Assembly: GCF_026104355.1 (NCBI RefSeq)
Contig: NZ_CP110535.1
Coordinates: forward strand, 1,860,001-1,924,000
Length of the DNA: 64,000 nt
Source of the DNA: Halomonas sp. BDJS001
GTDB taxonomy: Bacteria; Pseudomonadota; Gammaproteobacteria; Pseudomonadales; Halomonadaceae
Direction: 5' to 3'
The notes under the pieces are model-generated. The model saw only the letters and a list, made by a program, of their open reading frames with translations, made no database searches and was not told where the DNA came from. The position numbers and the translations under genes are program-made. This document shows positions 49,628 through 59,025 of this stretch, piece by piece (positions within the stretch are counted from its first letter, which is position 1; each line of letters starts with the position of its first letter).

Positions 49628-51834
49628 AGTTAACCGCTGAACAGCAAGCTGTGGTCAGCCATCAGATTGGACATGCGCGGGTGGCGGCAGTGGCTGGTGC
49701 AGGCAAAACCACCACCATGGCCGCGCGGGTGCTGCATCTATTGGCTAACGGGGTTCCGCCAAAGCGTATTCTGGTGCTGATGTTTAACCGCTCAGCAAAG
49801 GATGATTTTCAGCGCCGGTTAGCCTCCATGGCACCTGCCGGGCAGGCACTGCCGGATGTGCGCACTTTTCACTCCCTGGGCCACCGCTTGACCCAAAGCC
49901 TGTGCCGCTGGGGCGCCCTTCCGCCCCGGCAGTTGTTATCCGCCGATTGGCAGTTGGAAAGGCTGCTTCGTCAAGCGAGCCTGAACGTATTGCGGGACGC
50001 TGTCGAACGCCGCGATGCTGCCCTGGAGGGGGATCGGCTGGAAACCTTGGCCCATTTCTGTGGCTTGGTGAAAGCAGAAATGATCACCCCCGAAGCACTC
50101 TATGAGCGGCTAAATTTCGACCCGGATACCGACTACTTTCCAGCGGCGTTTGCCGAGGCGGAGCGGCTATTAGCAGCGGAAGGCGTTATGACCTATGCCG
50201 ATCTGCTCTATCGTCCACTGCTGGTGTTAGAGGGAGATAGTGCCCTGCGAAGCCGTGTGGAAGGGTTTCTCGATCATGTGATTATTGATGAGTATCAGGA
50301 TATCAACGCTGCTCAGCAGCGCCTGCTATCTGTGTTGGTAGGCAGTCGTGCCGAGGTGATGGCAGTGGGTGATGCCAACCAGTGTATTTATGAGTGGCGT
50401 GGTGCCAAACCCGACAACATGCTGGAAAATTTCACTGCTACCTTTGGCGAAGCCACTGACTACCCGCTGTCGACGACGTTTCGGCATGGCCATGCCCTGG
50501 CGCTGGCGGCTAATCATGCTATTGCGGCGAATCAGCGCCGTCCCAACCAGCTGTGCCTTGCCGCCGTCAATAACCCGGAGACGCGTGTCTCGGTGGGGCA
50601 GGGGAGTCGTTTGCTGCTTGATGCGTTAGTGGATTGGCAGGCCCAGGGGCGAGCGTTTAACGAGGCCAGTTTGCTGGTGCGCAGTTGGGCGCTATCAGTG
50701 CCGTTTCAACTGGCGCTGTTACAAGCTGGGATTCCTTTTCGGCTTCAGCGTGAGGATCGTTTTGTTTTTCGTCTACCGCTGGTGCAGGCCCTGGCGGGGT
50801 ATTTAAAGCTGTCGCGTCGTCCTGATCTGCTGCGCGACCCGCAGCAGCTGTTACTGCTGCTTGCACAACCCACCCCCTTCGTTGCCCGTGAGCATCTGCA
50901 GCGACTTGCCTATCAGTTGGCTGCTACCCAGCAGTGGCCCGAACGCCATGACCCCCTGTTAACGGCGTTAAAGCCCATACAGCGGCGTACGCTAAAAAAA
51001 CGCTGGCTGCTGCTTTGTGAGCTGCCCCAGCTAAGTGCTTGGCCGCCCGCCAAGCTTTTACGCCACGTAGTTGAAAGTATTGATGCTGAAAAAACGCTTA
51101 AAAGAGCCGCTGCACGGCGGGATAAAGGCGAAGAAGACGTACGCTTGCTCGATGTGTTGATCGAGCAGGCGCAAAGCGTGCAGGATCCGGATGCTTTTAT
51201 CGAACTGCTTGAGCGACCGGTAGAGAACCAGGCAGGCGGTGTCCTGATCAGTACCGTTCACGGCGCCAAAGGCCTTGAGTGGCCAATGGTGGCGGTGGCT
51301 GGGGTTAACGAAGAGGACTTTCCCCACTATAGCCGCGACAATCCACTCAGTGATGACCGTCTGGAGGAGGAGCGTAGGCTCTTCTACGTCGCCATTACCC
51401 GTGCCCAGGAGCAGCTTTTAGTGCTCCATGATGGCGGCGTGCATCGGCCTAGTCGCTTTATTGCCGAAAGCGCCTGGCAGGACAGTATGCGGGTAGCCTC
51501 CTGCCTAGCCAGTGCCAGCCCTCCAGCGGCTTCGCTGCAAGTCACATCGGTGGCGTTGGTAAAGCGCTATCTAACCCGGCTGGGGCGCGACGATATTGCG
51601 CTAGCACCGGCGCAGGTTGAAGAGGCCAAAGTAGGCTATTCGGGAGATGCCCATTTTTACCCCGGTCAGCGCCTTCTTCATGCGGTATTTGGCGAGGGTG
51701 AAGTGGCCGCCGTAGAAGGCAGTATCAGTGATCCAGTGATTGATGTGCGCTTTGACCAGGCCGGGCGAAGGCGGCTTATTGCCCGCCGGGCACCCATTGA
51801 GTTGCTGGAAAATGGCTCAACGCTTGCGGGATAA
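49624..51834 (+). CDS. UvrD/Rep-family ATP-dependent helicase
   Basis: 736-residue superfamily 1A 3'-5' helicase. Motif I AVAGAGKTTTMAAR, Ia region LVLMFNRSAKDDFQRR, motif II DEYQDINAAQQRLL, motif III VGDANQCIYEWRGA, motif IV region FRHGHALALAAN, motif V STVHGAKGLEWPMV and motif VI YVAITRAQEQL are all present. The C-terminal segment (GQRLLHAVFGEGEVAAVEG) resembles the UvrD tail that binds RNA polymerase. It is neither full-length UvrD nor clearly Rep. Confidence 0.9.
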   Translation: MKLTAEQQAVVSHQIGHARVAAVAGAGKTTTMAARVLHLLANGVPPKRILVLMFNRSAKDDFQRRLASMAPAGQALPDVRTFHSLGHRLTQSLCRWGALPPRQLLSADWQLERLLRQASLNVLRDAVERRDAALEGDRLETLAHFCGLVKAEMITPEALYERLNFDPDTDYFPAAFAEAERLLAAEGVMTYADLLYRPLLVLEGDSALRSRVEGFLDHVIIDEYQDINAAQQRLLSVLVGSRAEVMAVGDANQCIYEWRGAKPDNMLENFTATFGEATDYPLSTTFRHGHALALAANHAIAANQRRPNQLCLAAVNNPETRVSVGQGSRLLLDALVDWQAQGRAFNEASLLVRSWALSVPFQLALLQAGIPFRLQREDRFVFRLPLVQALAGYLKLSRRPDLLRDPQQLLLLLAQPTPFVAREHLQRLAYQLAATQQWPERHDPLLTALKPIQRRTLKKRWLLLCELPQLSAWPPAKLLRHVVESIDAEKTLKRAAARRDKGEEDVRLLDVLIEQAQSVQDPDAFIELLERPVENQAGGVLISTVHGAKGLEWPMVAVAGVNEEDFPHYSRDNPLSDDRLEEERRLFYVAITRAQEQLLVLHDGGVHRPSRFIAESAWQDSMRVASCLASASPPAASLQVTSVALVKRYLTRLGRDDIALAPAQVEEAKVGYSGDAHFYPGQRLLHAVFGEGEVAAVEGSISDPVIDVRFDQAGRRRLIARRAPIELLENGSTLAG

Positions 51835-51994
51835 GTCGTTGATTCAACGCTAAGACACACTCTTTCACATTTGCCGTCGAATTAAGCTTTAGGGTTGTTT
51901 GACTTAGCATGGCCCTGCCGATTTAATACCCTCACTCCTACCGAGCGAATACTCCACAGCTCATAGCATATAACTAATCAAATAGGGAACGGGC

Positions 51995-53224
51995 ATGGTA
52001 AGGCAAGCCACCTGGCTCTGCGCCATTTTGATCGTCACCCAAAGCGGCGCCTTGCTTGCCGACAGCGGTCTGCCTAATCTGGAATTTAATGGTTTCGGCA
52101 CGCTGGGCGTTGTTCATTCTGATGAGCGAAACGCTGACTTCGTTGCTGACCCCTTTGCTTCAGAAGGTGCAGGGTATAGTGATGACTGGAGCGCTGAAGT
52201 TGATAGCCGCCTAGGGCTCCAAGCTACGCTGCGTGTGACGCCACAACTTTCCTCGGTTGTTCAGGTGGTCAGCGAGAAGCGATACGATGGTTCATTCGCA
52301 CCTGAGATTGAGTGGGCGAATGTTCAATATGACCTTACCCCTGATCTTAGCTTGCGCGTAGGGCGAATGGTGCAAAGCTCTTTTATGGCCTCTGAGCACC
52401 GTAAAGTTAATTACGCCACCCCATGGATTAGGCCCCCACAAGAAGTTTACCGTTTAATGCCCGTGGCCAATTTCGATGGTGTTGATATGCGCTATCGATA
52501 CCCATTAGGGGAGACTACCAATGAATTGCAGATGAATTTTGGTGGGGGCAGCGTTGATTACTCAACGGGCAGTATCGACGCCAGCGATTCATGGGGCGTT
52601 TCTCACCGTACTCATTGGGGGGATGTCACCCTGTTTGCCAGCTATGGCGAACTTAAAGTAAGCGCAGATGAACTCTCACAATTCTTCGACGTTTATCGCC
52701 TCTTTGGTCTACCCGGTGAAGAGCTTGCTAGCCGCTATGAAGTGGATGGTAAGCGTACGAGCCTACTGAGCTTAGGGTTGGGTTATGACCCCGGCTCATG
52801 GTTTGTGATGGGCGAATGGGCACGCTCTTCGTCGCCATCTCTGTTAGGGGAGAGTGAAGGCGCTTACATAACGCTCGGTTATCGGATCGCCGAGTGGACA
52901 CCGTATGTGGGGGTTGCGCGAGCAAAAGTCACCAGTAATACCTCAGAGCCGGGATTGAATGCTGCCCTTTATCCAGCGCCCTTTGCAGAAGGCGCGCAAT
53001 TACTTAATGGTATGTTGAATGAGCTAATATCCAGCGGAATGCAGCAGGAGAGCATAACGGTGGGAACTCGCTGGGATTTCAGGCCGGGTATGGCCCTAAC
53101 GGCCCAGTATGATCACATCGATATGCGTTCAGGGTCATCCGGGGGGCTGATTAATCAACAGCCCGAGTTTACCCCAGGTGAACGTATTAACTTGTTTAGC
53201 CTTGCGCTCGACTTTGTGTTTTAA
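51995..53224 (+). CDS. Outer-membrane beta-barrel protein (porin-like)
   Basis: 409 residues: a signal peptide (about 1-22, ending LLA) and many alternating amphipathic beta strands with GVGR/YRY-type turns, ending LALDFVF, a typical C-terminal Phe signal for BAM insertion. No specific porin family is recognised. It is followed by a periplasmic binding-like protein and a GGDEF-EAL protein with 11-base and overlapping spacings, suggesting one operon. A transport or sensor role is inferred. Confidence 0.8.
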   Translation: MVRQATWLCAILIVTQSGALLADSGLPNLEFNGFGTLGVVHSDERNADFVADPFASEGAGYSDDWSAEVDSRLGLQATLRVTPQLSSVVQVVSEKRYDGSFAPEIEWANVQYDLTPDLSLRVGRMVQSSFMASEHRKVNYATPWIRPPQEVYRLMPVANFDGVDMRYRYPLGETTNELQMNFGGGSVDYSTGSIDASDSWGVSHRTHWGDVTLFASYGELKVSADELSQFFDVYRLFGLPGEELASRYEVDGKRTSLLSLGLGYDPGSWFVMGEWARSSSPSLLGESEGAYITLGYRIAEWTPYVGVARAKVTSNTSEPGLNAALYPAPFAEGAQLLNGMLNELISSGMQQESITVGTRWDFRPGMALTAQYDHIDMRSGSSGGLINQQPEFTPGERINLFSLALDFVF

Positions 53225-53235
53225 GGAGAGTGGCA

Positions 53236-53673
53236 ATGTTTAAACGCCTCATTTCGTCTGCGATCAGCTTGTTATTGGCATCCGGACTGAGCCTGTTTTA
53301 CCACCCAGCTTCAGCTGAGGTATTGGTGGTTGTATCAGTTGAAGCACCTGTTACTCGTCTTACCTTTAGCGATTTAAGAGATGTTTACTTAGGGCGCCGC
53401 ACGCTAATAGTCAATGGAGTTGAAGTCGTGCCCTTGGATCTTACTGAAGGTACGGCAGCGAGAAGTGAGTTTTACACTCTCTACACAGGGCAAACCCCCG
53501 CGCAGATCAAGGCGCACTGGGCCAGGCAGATATTCACCGGACGAGGGCAGCCGCCCCAAGCGCTTACGAACAGTCGTGCAGTGGTAGAGCGGCTAGTCAG
53601 CGATGCAAAATCCCTAGGCTATATAGACTCTTCTTTTCTTGATGAGCGTTTGCGAGTGGTGACAATTGAGTAG
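53236..53673 (+). CDS. PstS-like periplasmic substrate-binding protein (short)
   Basis: 145 residues with a signal peptide (about 1-27, ending HPASA). The mature part, LTFSDLRDVYLGRRTLIVNGVEVVPLDL with WARQIFTGRGQPP and GYID, resembles the second half of phosphate-binding PstS-like proteins but is half their length. It therefore may not bind phosphate alone. ATG 53236 follows AAGGAG. The stop overlaps the TTG start of the next gene. It may sense a ligand for the GGDEF-EAL protein. Confidence 0.8.
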   Translation: MFKRLISSAISLLLASGLSLFYHPASAEVLVVVSVEAPVTRLTFSDLRDVYLGRRTLIVNGVEVVPLDLTEGTAARSEFYTLYTGQTPAQIKAHWARQIFTGRGQPPQALTNSRAVVERLVSDAKSLGYIDSSFLDERLRVVTIE

Positions 53674-55978
53674 CCTCAATGATCAAACAGACCCAGAGCA
53701 GGGCAGTCCATCCCGAATCTTGATTAATCGATGGTCACATCATCTTGTCGAGCCATTTGTACTATTCGGTATAGTGGCCTTTATGATGCTGCTGGTTATA
53801 TGGGGCAGTACTTATTTTTTAGTCAATAAAGAGAGTATGGTCATTGAGCGCCAGGCTGAGCTGTCTGTGAGTGAAATAACCGACACTTATGAAGCGCGTG
53901 TTGTCAGAGCCTTGCGGGAAATCGATACGGCACTGAAATTAGTTCGTTTTACCGCCAATAGTAGTGATTACGCTAACGTGCTTGGTGTTTTGAATGAGCA
54001 GCGGTTACTGCCGCCTGCTCTGCTATTCACCATCAGTATTGTTGATGCACAGGGCAGGATTGTTGAAACGACTGATTCAGGACGGCTTGGGCAGCGCCTA
54101 ACGCCTCCTTCGCAAGCAGTGCTGGGCGATGACTACTTGGCCGTTTGGGAGACGGATGCTTATCAAGCAAAACAGCTGACTTTTGCTCGGCCGTTAATGT
54201 CCCAGACAACATCTGAGGAAGAGGCAGGCACGGGGTGGGTGGTTATCGCTATTGATGCGAATTACTTTGTGAGCAGTTATGAAGTGGGTTCGTTGGGCCA
54301 GCAGGGGATGCTGGCACTTGTTGGTACGGGTGGCGAGGTACTTGTCAGGCGCAGTGGAGAGGCTACCTACTCCGGTGAGCTGATGGATATAGCGGCTTGG
54401 AAAAGTAGCACGCTGGATGCTGTAAGTGCCCCCTTTCTGACCCATTGGCAAGGTGTCGAGCGCTACACGCTGGTTCGCCAGCTGTATGATTTCCCATTAT
54501 CTATCGTCGTCGGGTTGTCTGCGCAGGAGCAGTTGGCCGCGGCTCAACAGCTGGCGCGAAAATACTGGCAGCGGGCTGCTTGGACAAGCGGCTTGCTGCT
54601 GATCATTCTGGCTATGCTCGCCCGTCTAAGCTGGCAGCTTCAGCGGGCGCAGCAGCGGGTAATGGAAGAGCGTGTATTGCACGCCCAGCAGGTTGAGCAC
54701 TTGGCTTTCCATGACACGCTAACCGATTTGCCTAATCGAGCTTTTTTGAGCCACTGGCTTACCCAGTCTGTGAAGCTTGGCACCCGCCATGATGAATCCT
54801 TTGCGCTCCTTTTCCTGGATCTTGACCGCTTTAAGTTAATTAATGACACCTTAGGGCATGATGCCGGAGACCACCTGCTGCAAGAGGCGGCAAGACGGCT
54901 GACCGCCTCGGTGCGAGAAAGCGATTTTGTCGCTCGGTTAGGGGGGGACGAATTTGTCATTATTTTGAGCAGGGCCAGCCGCCGAGATCAGATTGAGCCA
55001 ATAGCCCAAAAAATTCTATCCGCTGTTAGAGACCCTTTTATGCTCGCGGGCCAGGAGTGTCATGTCTCGGTCAGTATTGGTGTTTCGCTGTATCCGTTTG
55101 ACGGGCTTGATGAGCAAACATTAATGAAAAGTGCTGATATGGCCATGTATCAGGCGAAGCAACTGGGCAAAAACAATGTTCAGTACTATACCGACGAATT
55201 AAGTGCGGAGATGGATGTGCGCTTAACGCTGGAGTCTGGCTTGCACCGGGCGCTTGAAGGTCAGGAGTTCAGGCTGCTCTTTCGGTCAAAGTATGACATC
55301 GAAGGTGGCAATACGCTTGGTATGGAGGCGCTGCTGCGTTGGCAGCATCCAACACTGGGCCTGCTTGAGCCCGCGCAATTTATGCCCCTCGCTGAAGAGA
55401 GTGGTTTGGTTATGCCTATCGGTCAATGGGTGCTCGAAAATGCCTGTAGACAAAACATGCTTTGGCAGCATGAAGGTTTTCCTGCTTTAACCATGGCCGT
55501 CAATATCTCCGCACGCCAATTTTATGACAATGGCTTTGTTGAGAGTGTCAGCGACGCGCTAGCGACAACCGGTATGAACCCGAGGCTGCTTGAGTTGGAG
55601 ATTACCGAGAGCATGCTGCTGCAGGATGTTAACCGTACGGCGAGTATTTTTGCAGAGATCAAAAAACTGGGTGTCAGGATTGTGGTTGACGATTTTGGCA
55701 CCGGGTATTCATCTTTATCCGATTTAAACGTGTTACCAGTAGACGCTTTAAAAGTCAGCTCTTGCCTAGTTAAGCGTTTATCAGGGACACGTCATGACCA
55801 GCAGTTATCTTCATCAGTCATTGAGCTGGGTCAGCATCTCAGTCTCCAGGTGTTTGCGAAGGGGGTCGCCTCCCATGAGCAGGAACGCTTCATTCTCAGC
55901 CCCTACAGCCACCATTTCCACGGTTTTTATAGCTACAGACCGTTATCAGCAGAGGAAAGCTGTCTGGAAAAGAAGTAA
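53666..55978 (+). CDS. Membrane GGDEF-EAL protein with degenerate EAL domain
   Basis: 770 residues. Membrane helices at about 30-50 and 308-328 flank a periplasmic CHASE/dCache-like sensor region. The GGDEF motif (426-430) is intact, with an RxxD inhibitory site (RESD, 417-420), so cyclic di-GMP synthesis is likely. The EAL domain keeps EAL (554-556) and DDFGTG (675-680) but has S698 instead of the Asp after LK, K732 instead of the Glu in AEGVE, H752 instead of the late Gln, and R540 in place of the early Gln. It is thus probably not a phosphodiesterase. TTG is the only plausible start, overlapping the upstream stop. Confidence 0.88.
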   Translation: MSSLNDQTDPEQGSPSRILINRWSHHLVEPFVLFGIVAFMMLLVIWGSTYFLVNKESMVIERQAELSVSEITDTYEARVVRALREIDTALKLVRFTANSSDYANVLGVLNEQRLLPPALLFTISIVDAQGRIVETTDSGRLGQRLTPPSQAVLGDDYLAVWETDAYQAKQLTFARPLMSQTTSEEEAGTGWVVIAIDANYFVSSYEVGSLGQQGMLALVGTGGEVLVRRSGEATYSGELMDIAAWKSSTLDAVSAPFLTHWQGVERYTLVRQLYDFPLSIVVGLSAQEQLAAAQQLARKYWQRAAWTSGLLLIILAMLARLSWQLQRAQQRVMEERVLHAQQVEHLAFHDTLTDLPNRAFLSHWLTQSVKLGTRHDESFALLFLDLDRFKLINDTLGHDAGDHLLQEAARRLTASVRESDFVARLGGDEFVIILSRASRRDQIEPIAQKILSAVRDPFMLAGQECHVSVSIGVSLYPFDGLDEQTLMKSADMAMYQAKQLGKNNVQYYTDELSAEMDVRLTLESGLHRALEGQEFRLLFRSKYDIEGGNTLGMEALLRWQHPTLGLLEPAQFMPLAEESGLVMPIGQWVLENACRQNMLWQHEGFPALTMAVNISARQFYDNGFVESVSDALATTGMNPRLLELEITESMLLQDVNRTASIFAEIKKLGVRIVVDDFGTGYSSLSDLNVLPVDALKVSSCLVKRLSGTRHDQQLSSSVIELGQHLSLQVFAKGVASHEQERFILSPYSHHFHGFYSYRPLSAEESCLEKK

Positions 55979-55990
55979 GGGATAATGAAG

Positions 55991-56030
55991 CACTGCTTAC
56001 CCTTTTGCAGCCAATACAGGGCAAGCAGTG
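55991..56030. terminator. Convergent hairpin between the GGDEF-EAL gene and ETF-QO
   Basis: CACTGCTTACCCT (55991-56003) pairs with AGGGCAAGCAGTG (56018-56030) with one mismatch. No T run follows on either side; it may stop transcription factor-dependently or protect 3' ends. Confidence 0.5.
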
Positions 56031-56040
56031 AGCCAGCTAC

Positions 56041-57705
56041 TTACATATTCGGGTAGTTTGGGCCACCACCGCCCTCTGGGGCCACCCAGGTAATGTTTTG
56101 CGCTGGGTCTTTGATATCACAAGTTTTGCAGTGCACGCAGTTTTGGAAGTTGATCTGAAAGCGTGGCTGACCTGCGCTATCTTCCACCACTTCATAAACC
56201 CCAGCCGGGCAGTAGCGCTGCGCCGGCTCTGCGTATTTGGGCAGGTTTTCGCGGATCGGCAACTCAGGATCGTCCAGGCGCAAATGACACGGCTGATCCT
56301 CTTCATGGTTGGTATTCGACAGAAACACCGAGGTTGGCTTGTCGAAAGAGAGTTTGCCGTCCGGTTTGGGGTAGTTAATCTTTTCAAACTCGGCTGCAGG
56401 CTTGAGAGCTCCATGGTCGGTGGCCGTGTCATGGACATTTGGCAACTTGTTGCCCAGCAACTGATGAGCAAAGTTATACGCTCCGCCGCCGACGGTGCCA
56501 TATTTATGGATCGCAGGCCCGAAACTGGCGCTCTCTTTAAGTTCTTGATAGGCCCAGCTGGCTTCCCATTTCTGGGTGAAGCTCGTTAGCTCCTGTGCGC
56601 CCTCATCGCCCCCTTTGATTGCCTCAAATACGCTCTCCGCGGCAACCAAGCCAGACTTCATGGCAGTATGCAGCCCTTTGATCTTGGAGAAATTGAGGGT
56701 GCCTGCATCACAACCAATCAATAGTCCACCTGGGAAGGTCATTTTAGGTAGGCTGTTAAAGCCACCTTTGGTAATTGCCCGTGCGCCGTAAGCTACACGC
56801 TTACCATCTTCGAGGTACTGGCTAATGACCGGGTGATGCTTCATGCGCTGAAACTCGTCGAAGGGCGAAAGCCATGGATTCTGGTAGCCAAGATCCATAA
56901 TCAACCCCACAACGACCTGCTGGTTTTCCGCATGGTAGAGGAACCAGCCGCCGTGGGCGTTTTTATCTAATGGCCAGCCAGAGCCATGCAACACGAGCCC
57001 AGGTTCATGTTTGTCGGCAGGCACATCCCACAGCTCTTTAAGGCCGATACCGTAGTGTTGCGGGTCGCGACCTGCATCCAATGAGAAGTCTTTGATCAAC
57101 CGCTTGCCCAAATGCCCCCGCGCGCCTTCGGCAAACAGCGTGTACTTGGCGCGCAGCTCCATGCCCGGCATATGGCTATCCTTGGGGGTGCCATCGGCGG
57201 CGACGCCCATATCGCCAATCAGAATGCCGCGCACGGCACCATCTTCAATAATGACCTCTTGGGCAGCAAAACCCGGGAAGATTTCTACCCCGAGGCTCTC
57301 TGCCTGTTCGGCCAGCCAGCGGCACAGGTTGCCAGCACTGATCACATAGCGGGTAAGGTCGCCCCCGGTGTTGTGCATGCTTTTAGGTACCAAGGCGTTA
57401 GGCACTTTCTGCGCTTTTTCGGCATCTTTGAGCAAGAAGACGTCGTCGCGAATCGCCGGCGTATTGAGCGGTGCGCCGCGCTCCTTCCAGTCAGGAAATA
57501 GCTCCGCCAGTGCACGGGGTTCAAACACCGCGCCGGATAAAATGTGCGCGCCAACCTCTGAACCTTTCTCAACGACACACACCGTGAGTTCTTGCTCACC
57601 CTCATTGGCTTGCTGCATCAGTCGGCATGCTGCGGAAAGCCCGGATGGGCCCGCACCGACAATGACGACATCAAAGTCCATTACATCGCGTTCAACAGTT
57701 TCCAC
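56041..57705 (-). CDS. Electron-transfer flavoprotein-ubiquinone oxidoreductase
   Basis: Membrane-associated FAD and 4Fe-4S enzyme passing electrons from ETF to ubiquinone. FAD-binding VVIVGAGPSGLSAACRL, quinone/FAD region GAHILSGAVFEP, and C-terminal Fe-S cysteines YCPAGVYEV, NCVHCKTCDIKDP are present. 554 residues. GTG 57705 is chosen because AAGGAG lies seven bases upstream. It is divergent from etfBA, so the route for fatty-acid and branched-chain amino-acid oxidation is complete. Confidence 0.96.
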   Translation of the reverse strand: METVERDVMDFDVVIVGAGPSGLSAACRLMQQANEGEQELTVCVVEKGSEVGAHILSGAVFEPRALAELFPDWKERGAPLNTPAIRDDVFLLKDAEKAQKVPNALVPKSMHNTGGDLTRYVISAGNLCRWLAEQAESLGVEIFPGFAAQEVIIEDGAVRGILIGDMGVAADGTPKDSHMPGMELRAKYTLFAEGARGHLGKRLIKDFSLDAGRDPQHYGIGLKELWDVPADKHEPGLVLHGSGWPLDKNAHGGWFLYHAENQQVVVGLIMDLGYQNPWLSPFDEFQRMKHHPVISQYLEDGKRVAYGARAITKGGFNSLPKMTFPGGLLIGCDAGTLNFSKIKGLHTAMKSGLVAAESVFEAIKGGDEGAQELTSFTQKWEASWAYQELKESASFGPAIHKYGTVGGGAYNFAHQLLGNKLPNVHDTATDHGALKPAAEFEKINYPKPDGKLSFDKPTSVFLSNTNHEEDQPCHLRLDDPELPIRENLPKYAEPAQRYCPAGVYEVVEDSAGQPRFQINFQNCVHCKTCDIKDPAQNITWVAPEGGGGPNYPNM

Positions 57706-58220
57706 CCGGTTTCTCCTTACTCTTTTTAAGTGTCAACTTTTACAAAGCTAACTCAAAGCTAACCCAAAGTTCGGGCTAGGAAACTAGCTTATAAAAAGTG
57801 ATCTTAATTTAAAACGGTCGTTTGCTTCTGGTTATGCCCCATGATAGGCATAATACCTGTGTCAGGTCACGCCTACGATGGTGAAAGGGGTATTTATTGG
57901 CTGTATGCTTTGCTTACCAGCGTTCAGTGCTACGACTAAGGCCGTAGTGGACGATTAAGCATTAGCTATTGTCGCTTTATGGCAGGCTATGGCAAATTGA
58001 TAAGGTTTTTCAATTGCGCACCTATCAAACGCTCGATTGAATTTGTATATTGAATTTAAAAGCGCCGCCGTTATCGTTGGCAGCGCCTGTATTGGGGCAG
58101 GCGATCGCTTTTGAGCGATTGCCGGTAAGTTTTCAATGCATCACACGTCTTAAAAAGGGGTATCCGCTGGGCGGGTGCCGTCTCAGGGTAACGGCTTTAC
58201 ACAAGCCAAGCGAGGAACCT
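57706..58220. promoter_or_regulatory. Divergent ETF-QO/etfBA region with candidate PsrA-like site
   Basis: No credible gene: the frame upstream of the etfB ATG is not conserved. At 57811-57825 the sequence AAAACGGTCGTTTGC reads on the other strand as GCAAAC-GACC-GTTTT, close to the pseudomonad PsrA pattern (G/C)AAAC-N2-4-GTTT(G/C). PsrA, a fatty-acid-responsive regulator, is reported to act on etf genes in Pseudomonas; the link here is by analogy. Confidence 0.45.
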
Positions 58221-58970
58221 ATGAAAGTACTCGTCGCGGTGAAACGCGTCATCGACTACAACGTCAAAATCCGCGTTAAGGCGGATCATTCGGACGTCGA
58301 TCTCACCAACGTCAAAATGGCCATGAACCCCTTCTGCGAAATTGCCGTGGAAGAGGCGGTGCGCCTGAAAGAGAAGGGCGTGGCGACGGAAGTGGTCGCC
58401 GTCACGGTAGGCCCCAAGGCCGCCCAAGAGCAGCTGCGTACCGCGCTGGCCCTGGGGGCAGACCGCGCCATCCATATCGAAACCGACGAGCGCGCCGAAT
58501 CCCTGGCGGTGGCCAAGCTGTTGGCCAAAGTGGTCGAAGAGGAGCAGCCGGGATTAGTGGTGCTGGGCAAGCAGGCCATTGACACCGACAACAACCAGAC
58601 CGGCCAAATGCTCGCCGCACTGACGGGGCTTCCGCAAGGTACCTTCGCCTCGGAAGTGGCGGTCGACGGCGACAAGGTTCATGTCACCCGTGAAATCGAC
58701 GGCGGCCTGCAAACCATTGCCCTCACGCTGCCGGCGATTGTCACCACCGACCTGCGTTTGAATGAGCCGCGCTACGCCAAGCTCCCCGACATCATGAAGG
58801 CCAAGAAAAAGCCGCTGGATGTCAAAACCCCCGCCGACTACGGCGTCGAGGTTGCCTCCAAGGTCAGTCTGCTCAAAGTAGAGTCGCCCGCCGAGCGCAA
58901 GGGGGGCGTTAAAGTCGCCTCGGTAGACGAGCTGATCGACAAACTCAAAAACGAAGCCAAAGTTCTTTAA
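58221..58970 (+). CDS. etfB: Electron-transfer flavoprotein beta subunit
   Basis: Beta subunit of the ETF heterodimer, receiving electrons from acyl-CoA dehydrogenases. It begins [19 protein letters not shown], with [20 protein letters not shown] and the AMP/FAD region following. 249 residues. ATG 58221 follows GAGGAA; the longer in-frame reading from 58050 is non-family sequence. Confidence 0.96.
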   Translation: MKVLVAVKRVIDYNVKIRVKADHSDVDLTNVKMAMNPFCEIAVEEAVRLKEKGVATEVVAVTVGPKAAQEQLRTALALGADRAIHIETDERAESLAVAKLLAKVVEEEQPGLVVLGKQAIDTDNNQTGQMLAALTGLPQGTFASEVAVDGDKVHVTREIDGGLQTIALTLPAIVTTDLRLNEPRYAKLPDIMKAKKKPLDVKTPADYGVEVASKVSLLKVESPAERKGGVKVASVDELIDKLKNEAKVL

Positions 58971-59025
58971 GGTCGGTTAATTACCCCCCGTACTTTACGC
59001 ATGCGCTTTGAAAGGAGCTGATTTT

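Noticed and set aside
58050..58220. 57-codon extension before etfB
   Set aside because: Not similar to EtfB; the GAGGAA site and conserved [10 protein letters not shown] fix the start at 58221.
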